From JBHENN01 sp046262015 (GTDB lineage: Bacteria; Actinomycetota; CADDZG01; WHSQ01), in assembly GCA_046262015.1 (NCBI GenBank), contig JBHENN010000133.1, forward strand, positions 1 through 16,163: DNA of 16,163 bases. The letters run 5' to 3'. Shown piece by piece: positions 5,987-13,644 of the stretch. How positions within the stretch are numbered: the stretch's first letter is position 1; the number at the start of each line of letters is the position of its first letter. Under the pieces are notes generated by a model. It did no database searches. It had not been told where the DNA came from and was given only the letters and a program-made list of their open reading frames with translations. Both the position numbers and the translations under genes were made by a program.

Positions 5987-6635
5987 GCCTCTGGTCGATT
6001 GGGACTGGATCGCCCGTCACACCGACGACATCGCAGATCGTCTCGTCGAGCACCTCCAGCTCACCGTCATCGCGGTGGTGCTCGGACTCCTCATCTCCCT
6101 GCCTGTGGCGCTCTATGCCTACCGGCATCGCTGGGCCTACGCACCGGTCACCGCGGTTACAGGAGTCCTCTACACCATCCCGAGCCTTGCCCTGTTCGCG
6201 TTCCTCGTGCCCTATACCGGCGCGACATCCATCGTCACTGCCGAGATCGGGCTGGTGGGCTACACGCTCCTGATCCTGATAAGGAACATCGTGGCGGGGC
6301 TTCGCTCGGTACCGGCCGACGCCCGGGATGCCGCACTGGGCATGGGCTACTCGCCTCGGCAGATGCTATGGAAGGTCGAGCTGCCGCTCGCGCTACCCGT
6401 GATCATCGCCGGCGTCCGGCTTGCGACGGTCACAACGATCGGGCTGGTCACCGTCACCGCGTTGCTCGGCATGGGTGGCTTCGGACACTTCATCCTCGCG
6501 GGGATCCGGACCTTCTTCTCGACGACCGCCCTTCTCGGCGCCGTCCTGTCCCTGTTGTTGGCGGTCGTGGCCGACGCGGTGCTGCTGGTCCTGCAGAGGA
6601 TGTTGACCCCGTGGACCAGGATCGCGCGGGCCTGA
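5976..6635 (+). CDS. opuCB: Osmoprotectant ABC transporter permease 1 (OpuCB type)
   Basis: This is an integral membrane permease of 219 residues with about five to six spans. After a short N-terminus (ADRLVEHLQLTVIAVVLG) comes the TIPSLALFAFLVP segment characteristic of the OpuC/YehW permeases. The EAA coupling loop that contacts the ATPase is at DAALGMGYSPRQMLWKVELPLALP. The GTG start at 5976 lies inside the end of the ATPase gene, and a purine-rich stretch precedes it. The second permease begins 2 bp after the stop. It probably forms a heterodimeric channel with that protein. Confidence 0.9.
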   Translation: MEGEPLVDWDWIARHTDDIADRLVEHLQLTVIAVVLGLLISLPVALYAYRHRWAYAPVTAVTGVLYTIPSLALFAFLVPYTGATSIVTAEIGLVGYTLLILIRNIVAGLRSVPADARDAALGMGYSPRQMLWKVELPLALPVIIAGVRLATVTTIGLVTVTALLGMGGFGHFILAGIRTFFSTTALLGAVLSLLLAVVADAVLLVLQRMLTPWTRIARA

Positions 6636-6637
6636 CC

Positions 6638-7390
6638 ATGGGGGTCCTGCGCGAGGCGTTCGATCTCATGACGGATCCGGCGAGCTGGCGCGGCTCGGGC
6701 AGCATCGCGCACCGGCTCTTTGAGCATGTACAGATGTCCGTGCTTGCCACGGTGCTCGCCATCGCCGTGGCGCTGCCGTTGGCGCTGTATGTCGGACACG
6801 TCAGGCGCGGAGGGAACGCCGTCGTGTCCGTGGGCAACCTCGGACGCGCATTGCCGTCGTTCGGTGTGCTCGCGATCGTCTTTCCGTTCACGTTGCGTTA
6901 CGACTTCCCCGGCGGCATCGGGTTCTCCGCGACGCTTATCGCCCTTCTGTTGCTGGCCATCCCGCCGATCCTCACGAACACCTACGTGGGGATCGCCGGG
7001 GTGGACCGGGACACGCTCGAAGCGGCGCGCGGGATGGGGATGTCCGAGCGCCAGGTGCTCACCCGCCTTGAGCTGCCGCTGGCGGTGCCCTTGATCCTGG
7101 CCGGGGTGCGCACGGCCGCGGTCGCCGTGGTCGCCACCGCCACGCTTGCCGCCCTCGTGGGCTGGGGCGGGCTCGGCCGCCTCATCGTGGACGGCTTCGC
7201 GGCGGGGGACGACCCCCAGCTCGTTACCGGCGCGCTCCTGGTGGCGACGCTTGCCGTCGTCACCGAGCTCGGCCTGGCGATTCTCGAACGGGCCCTCACC
7301 CCGCGCACGACCTCGACGGCAGGCTCACGGCCCCATGTGGCCGAAAGGATCGGCGCCGTCCCCGCGGTCCCCGGAGGACCGCGCGCCTGA
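6638..7390 (+). CDS. opuCD: Osmoprotectant ABC transporter permease 2 (OpuCD type)
   Basis: This is the second membrane permease of the system, 250 residues. I chose ATG 6638, 2 bp after the preceding stop; the open frame runs back to 5999, but only as a shadow of the first permease. The protein repeats the same architecture: HRLFEHVQMSVLATVLAIAVALP, RALPSFGVLAIVFPF, and an EAA loop AARGMGMSERQVLTRLELPLAVP. The last 25 residues are a hydrophilic tail absent from its partner. The PGGIGFSATLIALLLLAIPPIL segment is typical of the OpuCD/YehY side of the pair. It is followed after 77 bp by the binding-protein gene. Confidence 0.9.
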   Translation: MGVLREAFDLMTDPASWRGSGSIAHRLFEHVQMSVLATVLAIAVALPLALYVGHVRRGGNAVVSVGNLGRALPSFGVLAIVFPFTLRYDFPGGIGFSATLIALLLLAIPPILTNTYVGIAGVDRDTLEAARGMGMSERQVLTRLELPLAVPLILAGVRTAAVAVVATATLAALVGWGGLGRLIVDGFAAGDDPQLVTGALLVATLAVVTELGLAILERALTPRTTSTAGSRPHVAERIGAVPAVPGGPRA

Positions 7391-7467
7391 CGCAGCGGCT
7401 CCCCCGATAGGGTCTCGGCCGATGCGGGGCGACGGCCGTCCCGCCAGGTGACGGAAGGAGTGGACCC

Positions 7468-8388
7468 ATGCGGAGACTCCGCAGTTGCGTCCTCGGGGCG
7501 AGCCTCGTGGCACTCAGCGTGATGCTGGGTGCGTGCGGCGGCTCGGGTGGGGACGGAGAGACCGGCGGAAAGGAGAAGGGCGAGCTGACCGTCGGGGTGT
7601 CGGCCGCCTTCACCGAGAACCAGCTCGTCGCGGAGATGTACGCGCAGGTGCTCGAGGACGCCGGATACACGGTGCAGCGGCAGACCGACCTCGGCGCCCG
7701 CGACATCTCCGATCCCGCGCTGGCCGAGGGCGAGATCGACGTGAAGCCCGAGTACCTGGCCTCCGAGCTGTTGTTCCACGATCCCGACGCGGAGGCGTCG
7801 GGCGATCCCGAAGAGAACGCACAGGCGCTCGCGCCGCTCCTCGAGGAGAAAGGCATCGCGCTACTCGAATACTCCGAAGCGACGGACCAGAACGTCTTCG
7901 TCGTGACCTCGGAGACGGCTACGGAGCACGAGCTGACGACGGTGAGTGACCTCCAGCCGGTGGCGGGAGATCTGACACTGGGCGGACCACCGGAGTGTCC
8001 GAAGAGACCTTTCTGCTTGATCGGGTTGAAGCAGACCTACGGCGTGGAGTTCGGCGACTTCAAGGCGCTCGACGTGGGTGGTCCCGCTACCGTTGCCGCG
8101 CTGGAGGAGGGCGCGGTTGACGTCGCCTTGCTGTTCTCGACCAACCCGGTCATCCCGGAGAAGGGTTGGGTGGTGCTCGAGGACGACAAGGGGCTGCAGG
8201 CCGCGGAGAACATCGTCCCGGTCGTGAACGCCGATGTCCTCGACGACGAGATCGAAGAGCTGCTGAATGGCGTGAGCGCGGCACTGACCACCGACGAGCT
8301 GACCGAGCTGATCGCGCGCGTCGACGTCGAGCGCGAGGACGTAGAGACGGTGGCTGAGGAGTTCCTGACGGACAAGGGGCTCCTGTAG
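7468..8388 (+). CDS. opuCC: Osmoprotectant substrate-binding lipoprotein (OpuCC/OsmF type)
   Basis: The protein has 306 residues. The signal peptide ends in a lipobox, VMLGAC, and Cys23 should be lipid-modified, followed by a Gly/Glu/Lys-rich tether. The binding domain (about 38-306) resembles the OpuCC/OsmF family. It starts ELTVGVSAAFTENQLVAEMYAQVLEDAGY, contains DVKPEYLASELL where the family usually has a PEYTGT-like segment, and DVGGPATVAALEEGAVDVALLFSTNPVI near the hinge. Ligands of this family are betaines or choline; the exact one cannot be read. ATG 7468 follows GGAAGGAG at good spacing. It is the last gene of the operon, which a hairpin closes at 8408-8435. Confidence 0.9.
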   Translation: MRRLRSCVLGASLVALSVMLGACGGSGGDGETGGKEKGELTVGVSAAFTENQLVAEMYAQVLEDAGYTVQRQTDLGARDISDPALAEGEIDVKPEYLASELLFHDPDAEASGDPEENAQALAPLLEEKGIALLEYSEATDQNVFVVTSETATEHELTTVSDLQPVAGDLTLGGPPECPKRPFCLIGLKQTYGVEFGDFKALDVGGPATVAALEEGAVDVALLFSTNPVIPEKGWVVLEDDKGLQAAENIVPVVNADVLDDEIEELLNGVSAALTTDELTELIARVDVEREDVETVAEEFLTDKGLL

Positions 8389-8407
8389 GCGTCTGAGAGC
8401 GGGGCCG

Positions 8408-8435
8408 GAGGGGAGGCGCGTGCGAGCCTCTCCTC
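8408..8435. terminator. Terminator-like hairpin between convergent genes
   Basis: GAGGGGAGGC (8408-8417) pairs with GCCTCTCCTC (8426-8435) through ten pairs including one G-U, with an 8-nt loop. A pyrimidine-rich run follows on the plus strand. It lies 20 bp after the binding-protein stop and just touches the end of the convergent DUF1684 gene, so it probably ends transcription of the transporter operon and perhaps of both units. Confidence 0.65.
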
Positions 8436-9054
8436 AGGTCGTTCTCTCTCCTGCCCGTACGGCCATCTTCAGCCGGTTGGCAGGGGAAGCCAGCGGGCAG
8501 ACCCAGCGAGGGTCGTAAGAGCACGATGGGTTGTACGCGAAGTTGAAGTCGAGGACGAGTCCGCCGGCGTCGGCGCCGAGGTCCGCCCCCTTGACCGTGT
8601 CCAGCAGGTAGCGCCCCCCACCGTACGTATCGATACCACTGGTCGTGTCGCGGAAGGGCAAGAACAGGCCCCCGCCGTAGCCCTCGAGCCAGTAGAGCTC
8701 GAGCTCGGCCGCCTCGCCGTGCAGCTCGAAGGCAACGCGCGCTATGCGGGTGAACGCGTAGGTCTCCCCGCCGCTGGTCGGGATCTCGTATCGAACCGCT
8801 TCCGCGAGCCGGAGCTCTCCGACGACGCGCGCCGTCGGGTCGTGGTCGAAGTAGGCGAGCCCCTTGAACGAGCTCCGGCCCGGCGCGGGCAGTGGCGAAC
8901 GCGGGTGGTCCCGGAATAGCCGGTCGCGCTCTCGCCTCCAGTCGTGCCAACCGCCGCGGGGATCCGGGGCGGCCCGCACTCGGGCGTAGAGCTCGAAGAC
9001 CCGGCGCTTCCAGTCCAGCAGCTCGAGCGCAGCGTGCCCGTCGAGTCGGTCCAT
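8434..9054 (-). CDS. DUF1684-family protein
   Basis: The protein has 206 residues from ATG 9054; a GTG at 9070-9072 would add six more. Neither start has a clear ribosome site. The family pattern is plain: FKGLAYFDHDP in the first half, then FLPFRDTTSGIDTYGGGRYLLDTV, then LDFNFAYNPSCSYDPRWVCPLASPANRLKM and an AGE tail. DUF1684 proteins are widespread in Bacteria and Archaea with no established biochemical role that I know of. The conserved Asn, Cys and Tyr near the C-terminus hint at a binding pocket. It has no signal peptide, so it is probably cytoplasmic. It is convergent with the transporter operon and divergent from the ACT-domain regulator. Confidence 0.85.
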   Translation of the reverse strand: MDRLDGHAALELLDWKRRVFELYARVRAAPDPRGGWHDWRRERDRLFRDHPRSPLPAPGRSSFKGLAYFDHDPTARVVGELRLAEAVRYEIPTSGGETYAFTRIARVAFELHGEAAELELYWLEGYGGGLFLPFRDTTSGIDTYGGGRYLLDTVKGADLGADAGGLVLDFNFAYNPSCSYDPRWVCPLASPANRLKMAVRAGERTT

Positions 9055-9143
9055 GCGGCCATCATGGGGCACGTCTGAGCGCGCTGCGCCGCTGGGGGAT
9101 GCGCCTACGCTGTACGGGTAGCAGGACGCCCGAGAGGACCCAC

Positions 9144-9701
9144 ATGGCGGCGACGGAGGGAGCGCGAAGGTTGGAGGATCGCCTTCTATCGATCACCGTC
9201 ATCGGGGTCGACCGGCCCGGCATCGTGGCCGCGGTCGCGCGGGTGTTGTACGACCTGGGCTGCAACCTCGAGGACGTGACCTCGACGATCCTGCGCGGCA
9301 ACTTCAGCATGGTTCTGGTCCTGCGCGCTCCCGAGACCGTCGACGCCGCCTACCTGGAGGTGCACCTGCAGGCGGTCGCACGCGAGCTGGATCTGGTGGT
9401 TGCGGCGCGCACCCTGCAGGAAGGCGCCGGTCCTCCCGCCCCCCCCACGCACCTCGTGTCGGTTTACGGCAGCGACAAGCCCGGCATCGTGTACCGCATC
9501 ACGGAGGCACTCGCGTCGGTGGGCGCGAACATCACCGATCTGACATCGCGCGTCGTGGGCGAGGACGGCGAGCCGGTCTACGCGCTGATGCTCGAGGTCG
9601 CCCTCGCCGACCCCGACGCTCTGCAGGAGCATCTCGACAGGCTCGGGCGAGACCTGGACGTCGAGGTGACGATCCATCCGCTCGAGACAGAGATCCTCTA
9701 G
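9144..9701 (+). CDS. Two-ACT-domain regulator, GcvR-like
   Basis: The protein has 185 residues made of two ACT domains. The first (about 14-90) contains ITVIGVDRPGIVAAVARVLYDLGCNLEDV and the second (about 103-180) VSVYGSDKPGIVYRITEALASVGANITDL. The paired (D/S)(R/K)PGIV loops and overall length match GcvR, the E. coli accessory repressor of glycine cleavage, but no GcvA-like partner is in view, so a regulatory role is inferred. ATG 9144 follows GAGAGG (9132-9137). The frame is open further upstream only as a shadow of the DUF1684 gene. Peptide deformylase begins 5 bp after its stop, so the two are probably cotranscribed. Confidence 0.82.
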   Translation: MAATEGARRLEDRLLSITVIGVDRPGIVAAVARVLYDLGCNLEDVTSTILRGNFSMVLVLRAPETVDAAYLEVHLQAVARELDLVVAARTLQEGAGPPAPPTHLVSVYGSDKPGIVYRITEALASVGANITDLTSRVVGEDGEPVYALMLEVALADPDALQEHLDRLGRDLDVEVTIHPLETEIL

Positions 9702-9706
9702 CTCCG

Positions 9707-10204
9707 ATGCCGGTCCGCCCCGTGGTCCGCCTTCCCGACCGCGTCCTGAAGCGGCGCGCCGAGGAGGTAGGGGAGGCTCCTGCGGAAGACCTCGTGGCCG
9801 ACCTGATCGACACCATGCGCGCTTCGCCCGCGTGCGTCGGTCTCGCGGCGCCGCAGATCGGGGTGGCGCGCCGGGCGATCGTCGTCGACGTCAGCGATCA
9901 TCCGAAGACCACGACGTCGCACGGTCTGATCGTCATGTTGGATCCGGTGATCGAGCTCGGTCGCGTCCGCACGCGGGGACGCGAAGGGTGCATGAGTGTG
10001 CCGGATCTGACCGCGGACGTGATCCGAGCAACCGCGGTCATAGCGCGCGGACGCTCGGTCGACGGCGCCGAGCTCGCGATCGAGACGGATGGCTTCGAGG
10101 CCCGCGCTCTGCAGCACGAGGTCGACCATCTCGACGGCTTGTTGATCCTCGACCGTGTGAGCTCGCTGGCGCGGGATGTCTTCCCACGACGCGTTTACCG
10201 CTAG
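9707..10204 (+). CDS. def: Peptide deformylase
   Basis: This metalloenzyme removes the formyl group from the initiator methionine of new proteins. It has 165 residues. All three family motifs are present: GLAAPQIG at 45-52, EGCMS at 93-97 with metal ligand Cys95 (Leu is commoner than Met at 96), and QHEVDHLDG at 136-144 with ligands His137 and His141 and catalytic Glu138. ATG 9707 is 5 bp after the ACT-regulator stop, giving an apparent two-gene unit. Its TAG stop lies in the palindrome CTAG (10201-10204), which is also the stop of the opposite-strand gene. No methionyl-tRNA formyltransferase is in the window. Confidence 0.93.
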   Translation: MPVRPVVRLPDRVLKRRAEEVGEAPAEDLVADLIDTMRASPACVGLAAPQIGVARRAIVVDVSDHPKTTTSHGLIVMLDPVIELGRVRTRGREGCMSVPDLTADVIRATAVIARGRSVDGAELAIETDGFEARALQHEVDHLDGLLILDRVSSLARDVFPRRVYR

Positions 10205-11304
10205 CGGCCGGCCCGCTCCGGGCGTAGGTCGCGCTCGACGAGCCACAGGTGCGCCAGTGTCACGGCTGTCTGGGCGGCGATCTGCTCGACCATCGCGACC
10301 ACGCGCCTCTCTATCTTGGCGGGACCGCGCGTGGAGTGCTCGACGGTCAATGCGCCGATCGGGTTGCCCTCCGCGATCAACGGCGCGATCACGACGTTGC
10401 GGGCGAGGGGCATGAGAGATGCGAGACGGGACGCGCCTTCGGCGTCGAGGTCCTTGACCAGCGCCGGCCGGCGGCTCCTCCATGTTTCCTCCACGATGGG
10501 GTCGACCCCCGGCCGGATCCCCCCCGGCGCGCCGGGCCCCCTGTGCGCGAGGAGCTCCACGCGCCCGTCCGGGCCCGCGAGGACCGCGCCTCGACGGAAC
10601 CCAAACGAGTCGCAGAGGTTGTCGAGCACGATCTGACCAACCGCCGACGCGTTGGTCTGCGCCGCGATCTCCCGGCTTATCTCCGCAAGGATCTCGAGAT
10701 CACCCTTGCCGCGCCGCAGCCCGCGTTCGTTCAACGCGGAGAAAACGGCGGTCACCCCGGCCACGGACAGCAACGCGACCACGTTCAGCGCCGAGTGCCG
10801 GTAGAAGGCAGGCGTATCGGTCTCCAGAGACGTCTGTGCCGGCGCCAAGACGTGCGCCGCCTGCGCATACAGGACCACGAAGAAGAGCAGCGCGTGCCAC
10901 GCCGCGATCTTGAGGCCCGTGCGATGCGACGCGAGGAGGGAGACCGCGATGATGTGAAGGTAGATCACGAAGCGCAGGGGACTGTCGTTGGCACCCGTCG
11001 CGTACACCGCCCACGCGATGAAGATGCCGTCCGCGAGCAGCATGGCCGAGACGAGTCCGGGGGCGCGCCCCCCGAGAGCGTGACGCCCGGCCTCGGCTCC
11101 GGCAGCGGAAACGAGATAGATCGCAGCCACCACCACGAGCTCGGGAACCGAGATCCCGGCCGCGGTGCCGGTGAGCAAGCCGGCCCCGAGGATCACCGCG
11201 ACGAAGCCCGCCCGGAGGGCGTGGACGTAGCCCATGCGGTCGGCGAGCGAGACGAGCTCCGAGGGTTCGGTTCCCCGGGTGGACGGATGTGCTCCGTCGA
11301 TCAC
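10201..11304 (-). CDS. Membrane-bound GAF-domain sensor without visible output domain
   Basis: The protein has 367 residues. About six membrane spans fill residues 28-195. A coiled linker (ERGLRRGKGDLEILAEISREIAAQ) leads to a GAF domain (about 208-355: VGQIVLDNLCDSFGFRRGAVL, RNVVIAPLIAEGNPIGALTVEH). The protein ends just after the GAF domain, with no GGDEF, kinase or HD domain. Such N-terminal modules usually belong to diguanylate cyclases or sensor kinases, so this may be a receptor that signals through a partner. GTG 11302-11304 overlaps the stop of the upstream gene by 4 bp. Its own stop overlaps that of peptide deformylase. Confidence 0.8.
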   Translation of the reverse strand: MIDGAHPSTRGTEPSELVSLADRMGYVHALRAGFVAVILGAGLLTGTAAGISVPELVVVAAIYLVSAAGAEAGRHALGGRAPGLVSAMLLADGIFIAWAVYATGANDSPLRFVIYLHIIAVSLLASHRTGLKIAAWHALLFFVVLYAQAAHVLAPAQTSLETDTPAFYRHSALNVVALLSVAGVTAVFSALNERGLRRGKGDLEILAEISREIAAQTNASAVGQIVLDNLCDSFGFRRGAVLAGPDGRVELLAHRGPGAPGGIRPGVDPIVEETWRSRRPALVKDLDAEGASRLASLMPLARNVVIAPLIAEGNPIGALTVEHSTRGPAKIERRVVAMVEQIAAQTAVTLAHLWLVERDLRPERAGR

Positions 11305-12029
11305 CGGAATGCGAGCAGGTCGTGCTCCGGATCGACGGGCGCCAGGGCCAGCTTCGGGTCGGCGCGGTCGAACCGCCCCTGCAGGAGCAGGAAGGCGACC
11401 ACGATCAATGCCAGGGCGAGCGGGAAGGCCAGGCGCGTGAGCGCTTCGATCGCCCTGCGGACGGCGTCGCTCCCGGGAGAGGTGCTGTCTGAAGGAGGGA
11501 CGAGCGCGGCGGCTCGGCCCGGGTCGGTCCCGGCAGAGGCGACCCGACGGTCGGCCGGAGCCTCCGGCGCCCCGGGGCGCACGGTTCCGGTCGCGGGCGG
11601 CAGGACACTCTCGGGTGTGGGGTCCGCCGGTGGGCGGTTTCCCGCTCCATCGGAGGGTTCGTCACCGGCGGGAGGATCGTTACCTGTGGGCGCGGGGGGG
11701 ACGACCTCATCGACCAAGCCGCTCAGCGCCTGACCGGTCGCGGTGGTGATGCGCTGCGCCGCGGCGCTCTCCTGCTCGACGGCCGCTTCGAGGGTGCCGA
11801 GCGGGTCCTCGGCCGCCCTGGTCACGGTGCCCACCGGGTCGTTGACCGCCTCTTCGACCGGGACGAGCGCGTCCTGCACCCCGCCCACGACCTCGTCGCA
11901 CAGAGGACAGGAGGTGCTCGCGTGGGCCGCCGGCGCCACCCACAGCGCAACGAGGGCCGCCACGAGCGCCATCGCTCGCGCTCCGTGTCTTCCGATCCGG
12001 ACCACCGGTCTGCCTCCCTCGGGCTCCAT
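11301..12029 (-). CDS. Exported Pro/Ala-rich protein with C-terminal membrane anchor
   Basis: The protein has 242 residues. A signal sequence lies at about 18-37 (ending APAAHAS) and is followed by a CPLC pair at 41-44, which could bind metal or form a disulfide. Then comes an amphipathic helical part with repeated DPVGTV/DPLGTL units (VNDPVGTVTRAAEDPLGTLEA), a long Pro/Ala/Gly-rich disordered region (about 108-185), and one hydrophobic span (about 200-220) before a short charged tail. The expected topology is an extracellular stalk anchored by its C-terminus. AGGAGAAGGG precedes the ATG. Translation is coupled to the GAF sensor by a 4-bp overlap, so the two may form an envelope-sensing pair. 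I recognise no family. Confidence 0.75.
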   Translation of the reverse strand: MEPEGGRPVVRIGRHGARAMALVAALVALWVAPAAHASTSCPLCDEVVGGVQDALVPVEEAVNDPVGTVTRAAEDPLGTLEAAVEQESAAAQRITTATGQALSGLVDEVVPPAPTGNDPPAGDEPSDGAGNRPPADPTPESVLPPATGTVRPGAPEAPADRRVASAGTDPGRAAALVPPSDSTSPGSDAVRRAIEALTRLAFPLALALIVVAFLLLQGRFDRADPKLALAPVDPEHDLLAFR

Positions 12030-12196
12030 CCGACCCTTCTCCTGCTATATCGACGCGACTGTCTCTTACGCTGTAGACCAGATTCCATAGTCCGAACGGG
12101 CTATTTCCTCCAGACCGGTTCGGGCCGCGTGGGCCCGGGAATGGCCCCCAGTCACCCGGCGTTGGACCAACCCGAGCGTTCGACGCGGGCGCCGGT

Positions 12197-12225
12197 TTGA
12201 CGGGTGCGCACCGCGTCACTAGAAT
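12197..12225 (+). promoter_or_regulatory. Strong sigma-70-type promoter for the 23S rRNA transcript
   Basis: TTGACG (12197-12202) and TAGAAT (12220-12225) are separated by exactly 17 bp, near-consensus for the primary sigma factor. Initiation would be near 12232, about 200 nt before mature 23S rRNA. No 16S or tRNA gene precedes it. The remaining upstream part (12030-12196) shows no gene; it must also hold the promoter of the minus-strand gene starting at 12029, which I cannot pinpoint. Confidence 0.8.
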
Positions 12226-12230
12226 CACCA

Positions 12231-12299
12231 GGCTGTTCAGGACGAGGGAGGGATCCGACTTGCGCCAGACTTCCACAGGGGTAAACGCCTAGGACAGCC
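12231..12299 (+). other. Structured segment at the 5' end of the 23S leader
   Basis: GGCTGT (12231-12236), right at the predicted transcription start, can pair with ACAGCC (12294-12299), closing a domain of about 70 nt. Together with the hairpin at 12322-12341 this would make a compact transcript of about 115 nt if transcription ended there. It matches no RNA family I recognise. Confidence 0.35.
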
Positions 12300-12321
12300 A
12301 CGCGCTGTGTCGAGGCCCACC

Positions 12322-12348
12322 CCCGCCGGAGCTTCGGCGGGTTTTTTT
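12322..12348 (+). terminator. Intrinsic-terminator hairpin inside the 23S rRNA leader
   Basis: CCCGCCG (12322-12328) and CGGCGGG (12335-12341) form a 7-bp stem with a 6-nt loop, followed immediately by seven T residues (12342-12348). This is a textbook intrinsic terminator, yet it lies between the promoter at 12197 and the 23S gene. Either antitermination lets polymerase through, or a separate short RNA ends here and 23S uses a promoter I do not see. Confidence 0.8.
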
Positions 12349-12393
12349 ATGGGGTGGACCGAAAGGAAGTCGGTAACGGAAGGGGATCTCTCT

Positions 12394-12410
12394 CAGAACC
12401 TTGGAAACTC
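12394..12410 (+). promoter_or_regulatory. Possible boxA-like antitermination site before 23S rRNA
   Basis: CAGAACCTTGGAAACTC, 25 bp before the 23S start, resembles the CTTTGAAAACT sequences found in 16S-23S spacers, where Nus factors bind. The following GCGAGCGCGAGCATC is also spacer-like. Its presence downstream of an intrinsic terminator fits an antiterminated leader. The match is imperfect. Confidence 0.45.
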
Positions 12411-12973
12411 CATAGCGAGCGCGAGCATCTATACCAAGTTATTAAGGGCGTACGGTGGATGCCTAGGCGCTAGGAGCCGACGAAGGACGCGGTAGGCTGC
12501 GAAAAGCCCCGGGGAGGAGCCAAACATCCATCGATCCGGGGATGTCCGAATGGGGAAACCCACCAGTGGTCATGCGCTGGTACCCAGGTCTGAACACATA
12601 GGGCCTGTGGAGGGAACCGGGTGAACTGAAACATCTAAGTAACCCGAGGAGAAGAAAACAAACGTGAGTCCCTGAGTAGCGGCGAGCGAAACGGGATCAG
12701 CCCAAACCTTTGTGGTGTCAAAGCCTTGCAGCGTTGCCACAAGGGGGTTGTGGGACCTACCCGACCGGGTGCAAGACCGGTCAGGGAGTTACAAAATCAG
12801 CGGTTAGCCGAACTTCCTGGAAAGTTAGGCCAGAGCGGGTAACAGCCCCGTAGGCGAAAACCGACTGATCTCCCGGTGGTGTTCCCAAGTAACACGGAGC
12901 CCGAGGAATTCCGTGTGAATCTGCGAGGCCCACCTCGTAAGGCTAACTACTACCTAGCGACCGATAGTGAACC

Positions 12974-13004
<31 letters not shown>

Positions 13005-13574
13005 GGGAGGGGAGTGAAATAGTACCTGAAACCGTGCGCTTACAAGCAGTCGGAGGGGAGTCGTGGCTTCGGCCGCGGCCCTGACGGCGTGCCTTTTGAA
13101 GAATGAGCCGGCGAGTTAGCGGTGCGTGGCGAGGTTAAGTCGAGAGACGTAGCCGTAGCGAAAGCGAGTCTGAATAGGGCGATCCAGTCGCGTGTCCTAG
13201 ACCCGAAGCCGGGTGATCTATCCATGGGCAGGCTGAAGCGAGGGTAAGACCTCGTGGAGGGCCGAACCCACCAGGGTTGAAAACCTGGGGGATGACCTGT
13301 GGATAGGGGTGAAAGGCCAATCAAACCCGGTGATAGCTGGTTCTCCCCGAAATGCATTTAGGTGCAGCGTCACGCGTTCAGTTTCGGTGGTAGAGCACTG
13401 GATGGGCTAGGGGGCCAACAAGCTTACCGAACTCAGCCAAACTCCGAATGCCGTTACTCCAGAGCGTGGCAGTGAGACTGCGGGGGATAAGCTCCGTAGT
13501 CGAGAGGGAAACAGCCCAGATCGCCAGCTAAGGTCCCTAAATCTTTGCTAAGTGGGAAAGGATGTGGAGTTGCC

Positions 13575-13644
<70 letters not shown>

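Noticed and set aside
9073..9143. Promoter TACGCT-GTA near 9105, similar to one before the gene at 12029
   Set aside because: The shared TACGCTGTA is short, no matching -35 is present at a proper distance, and in GC-rich DNA such a match is weak evidence.
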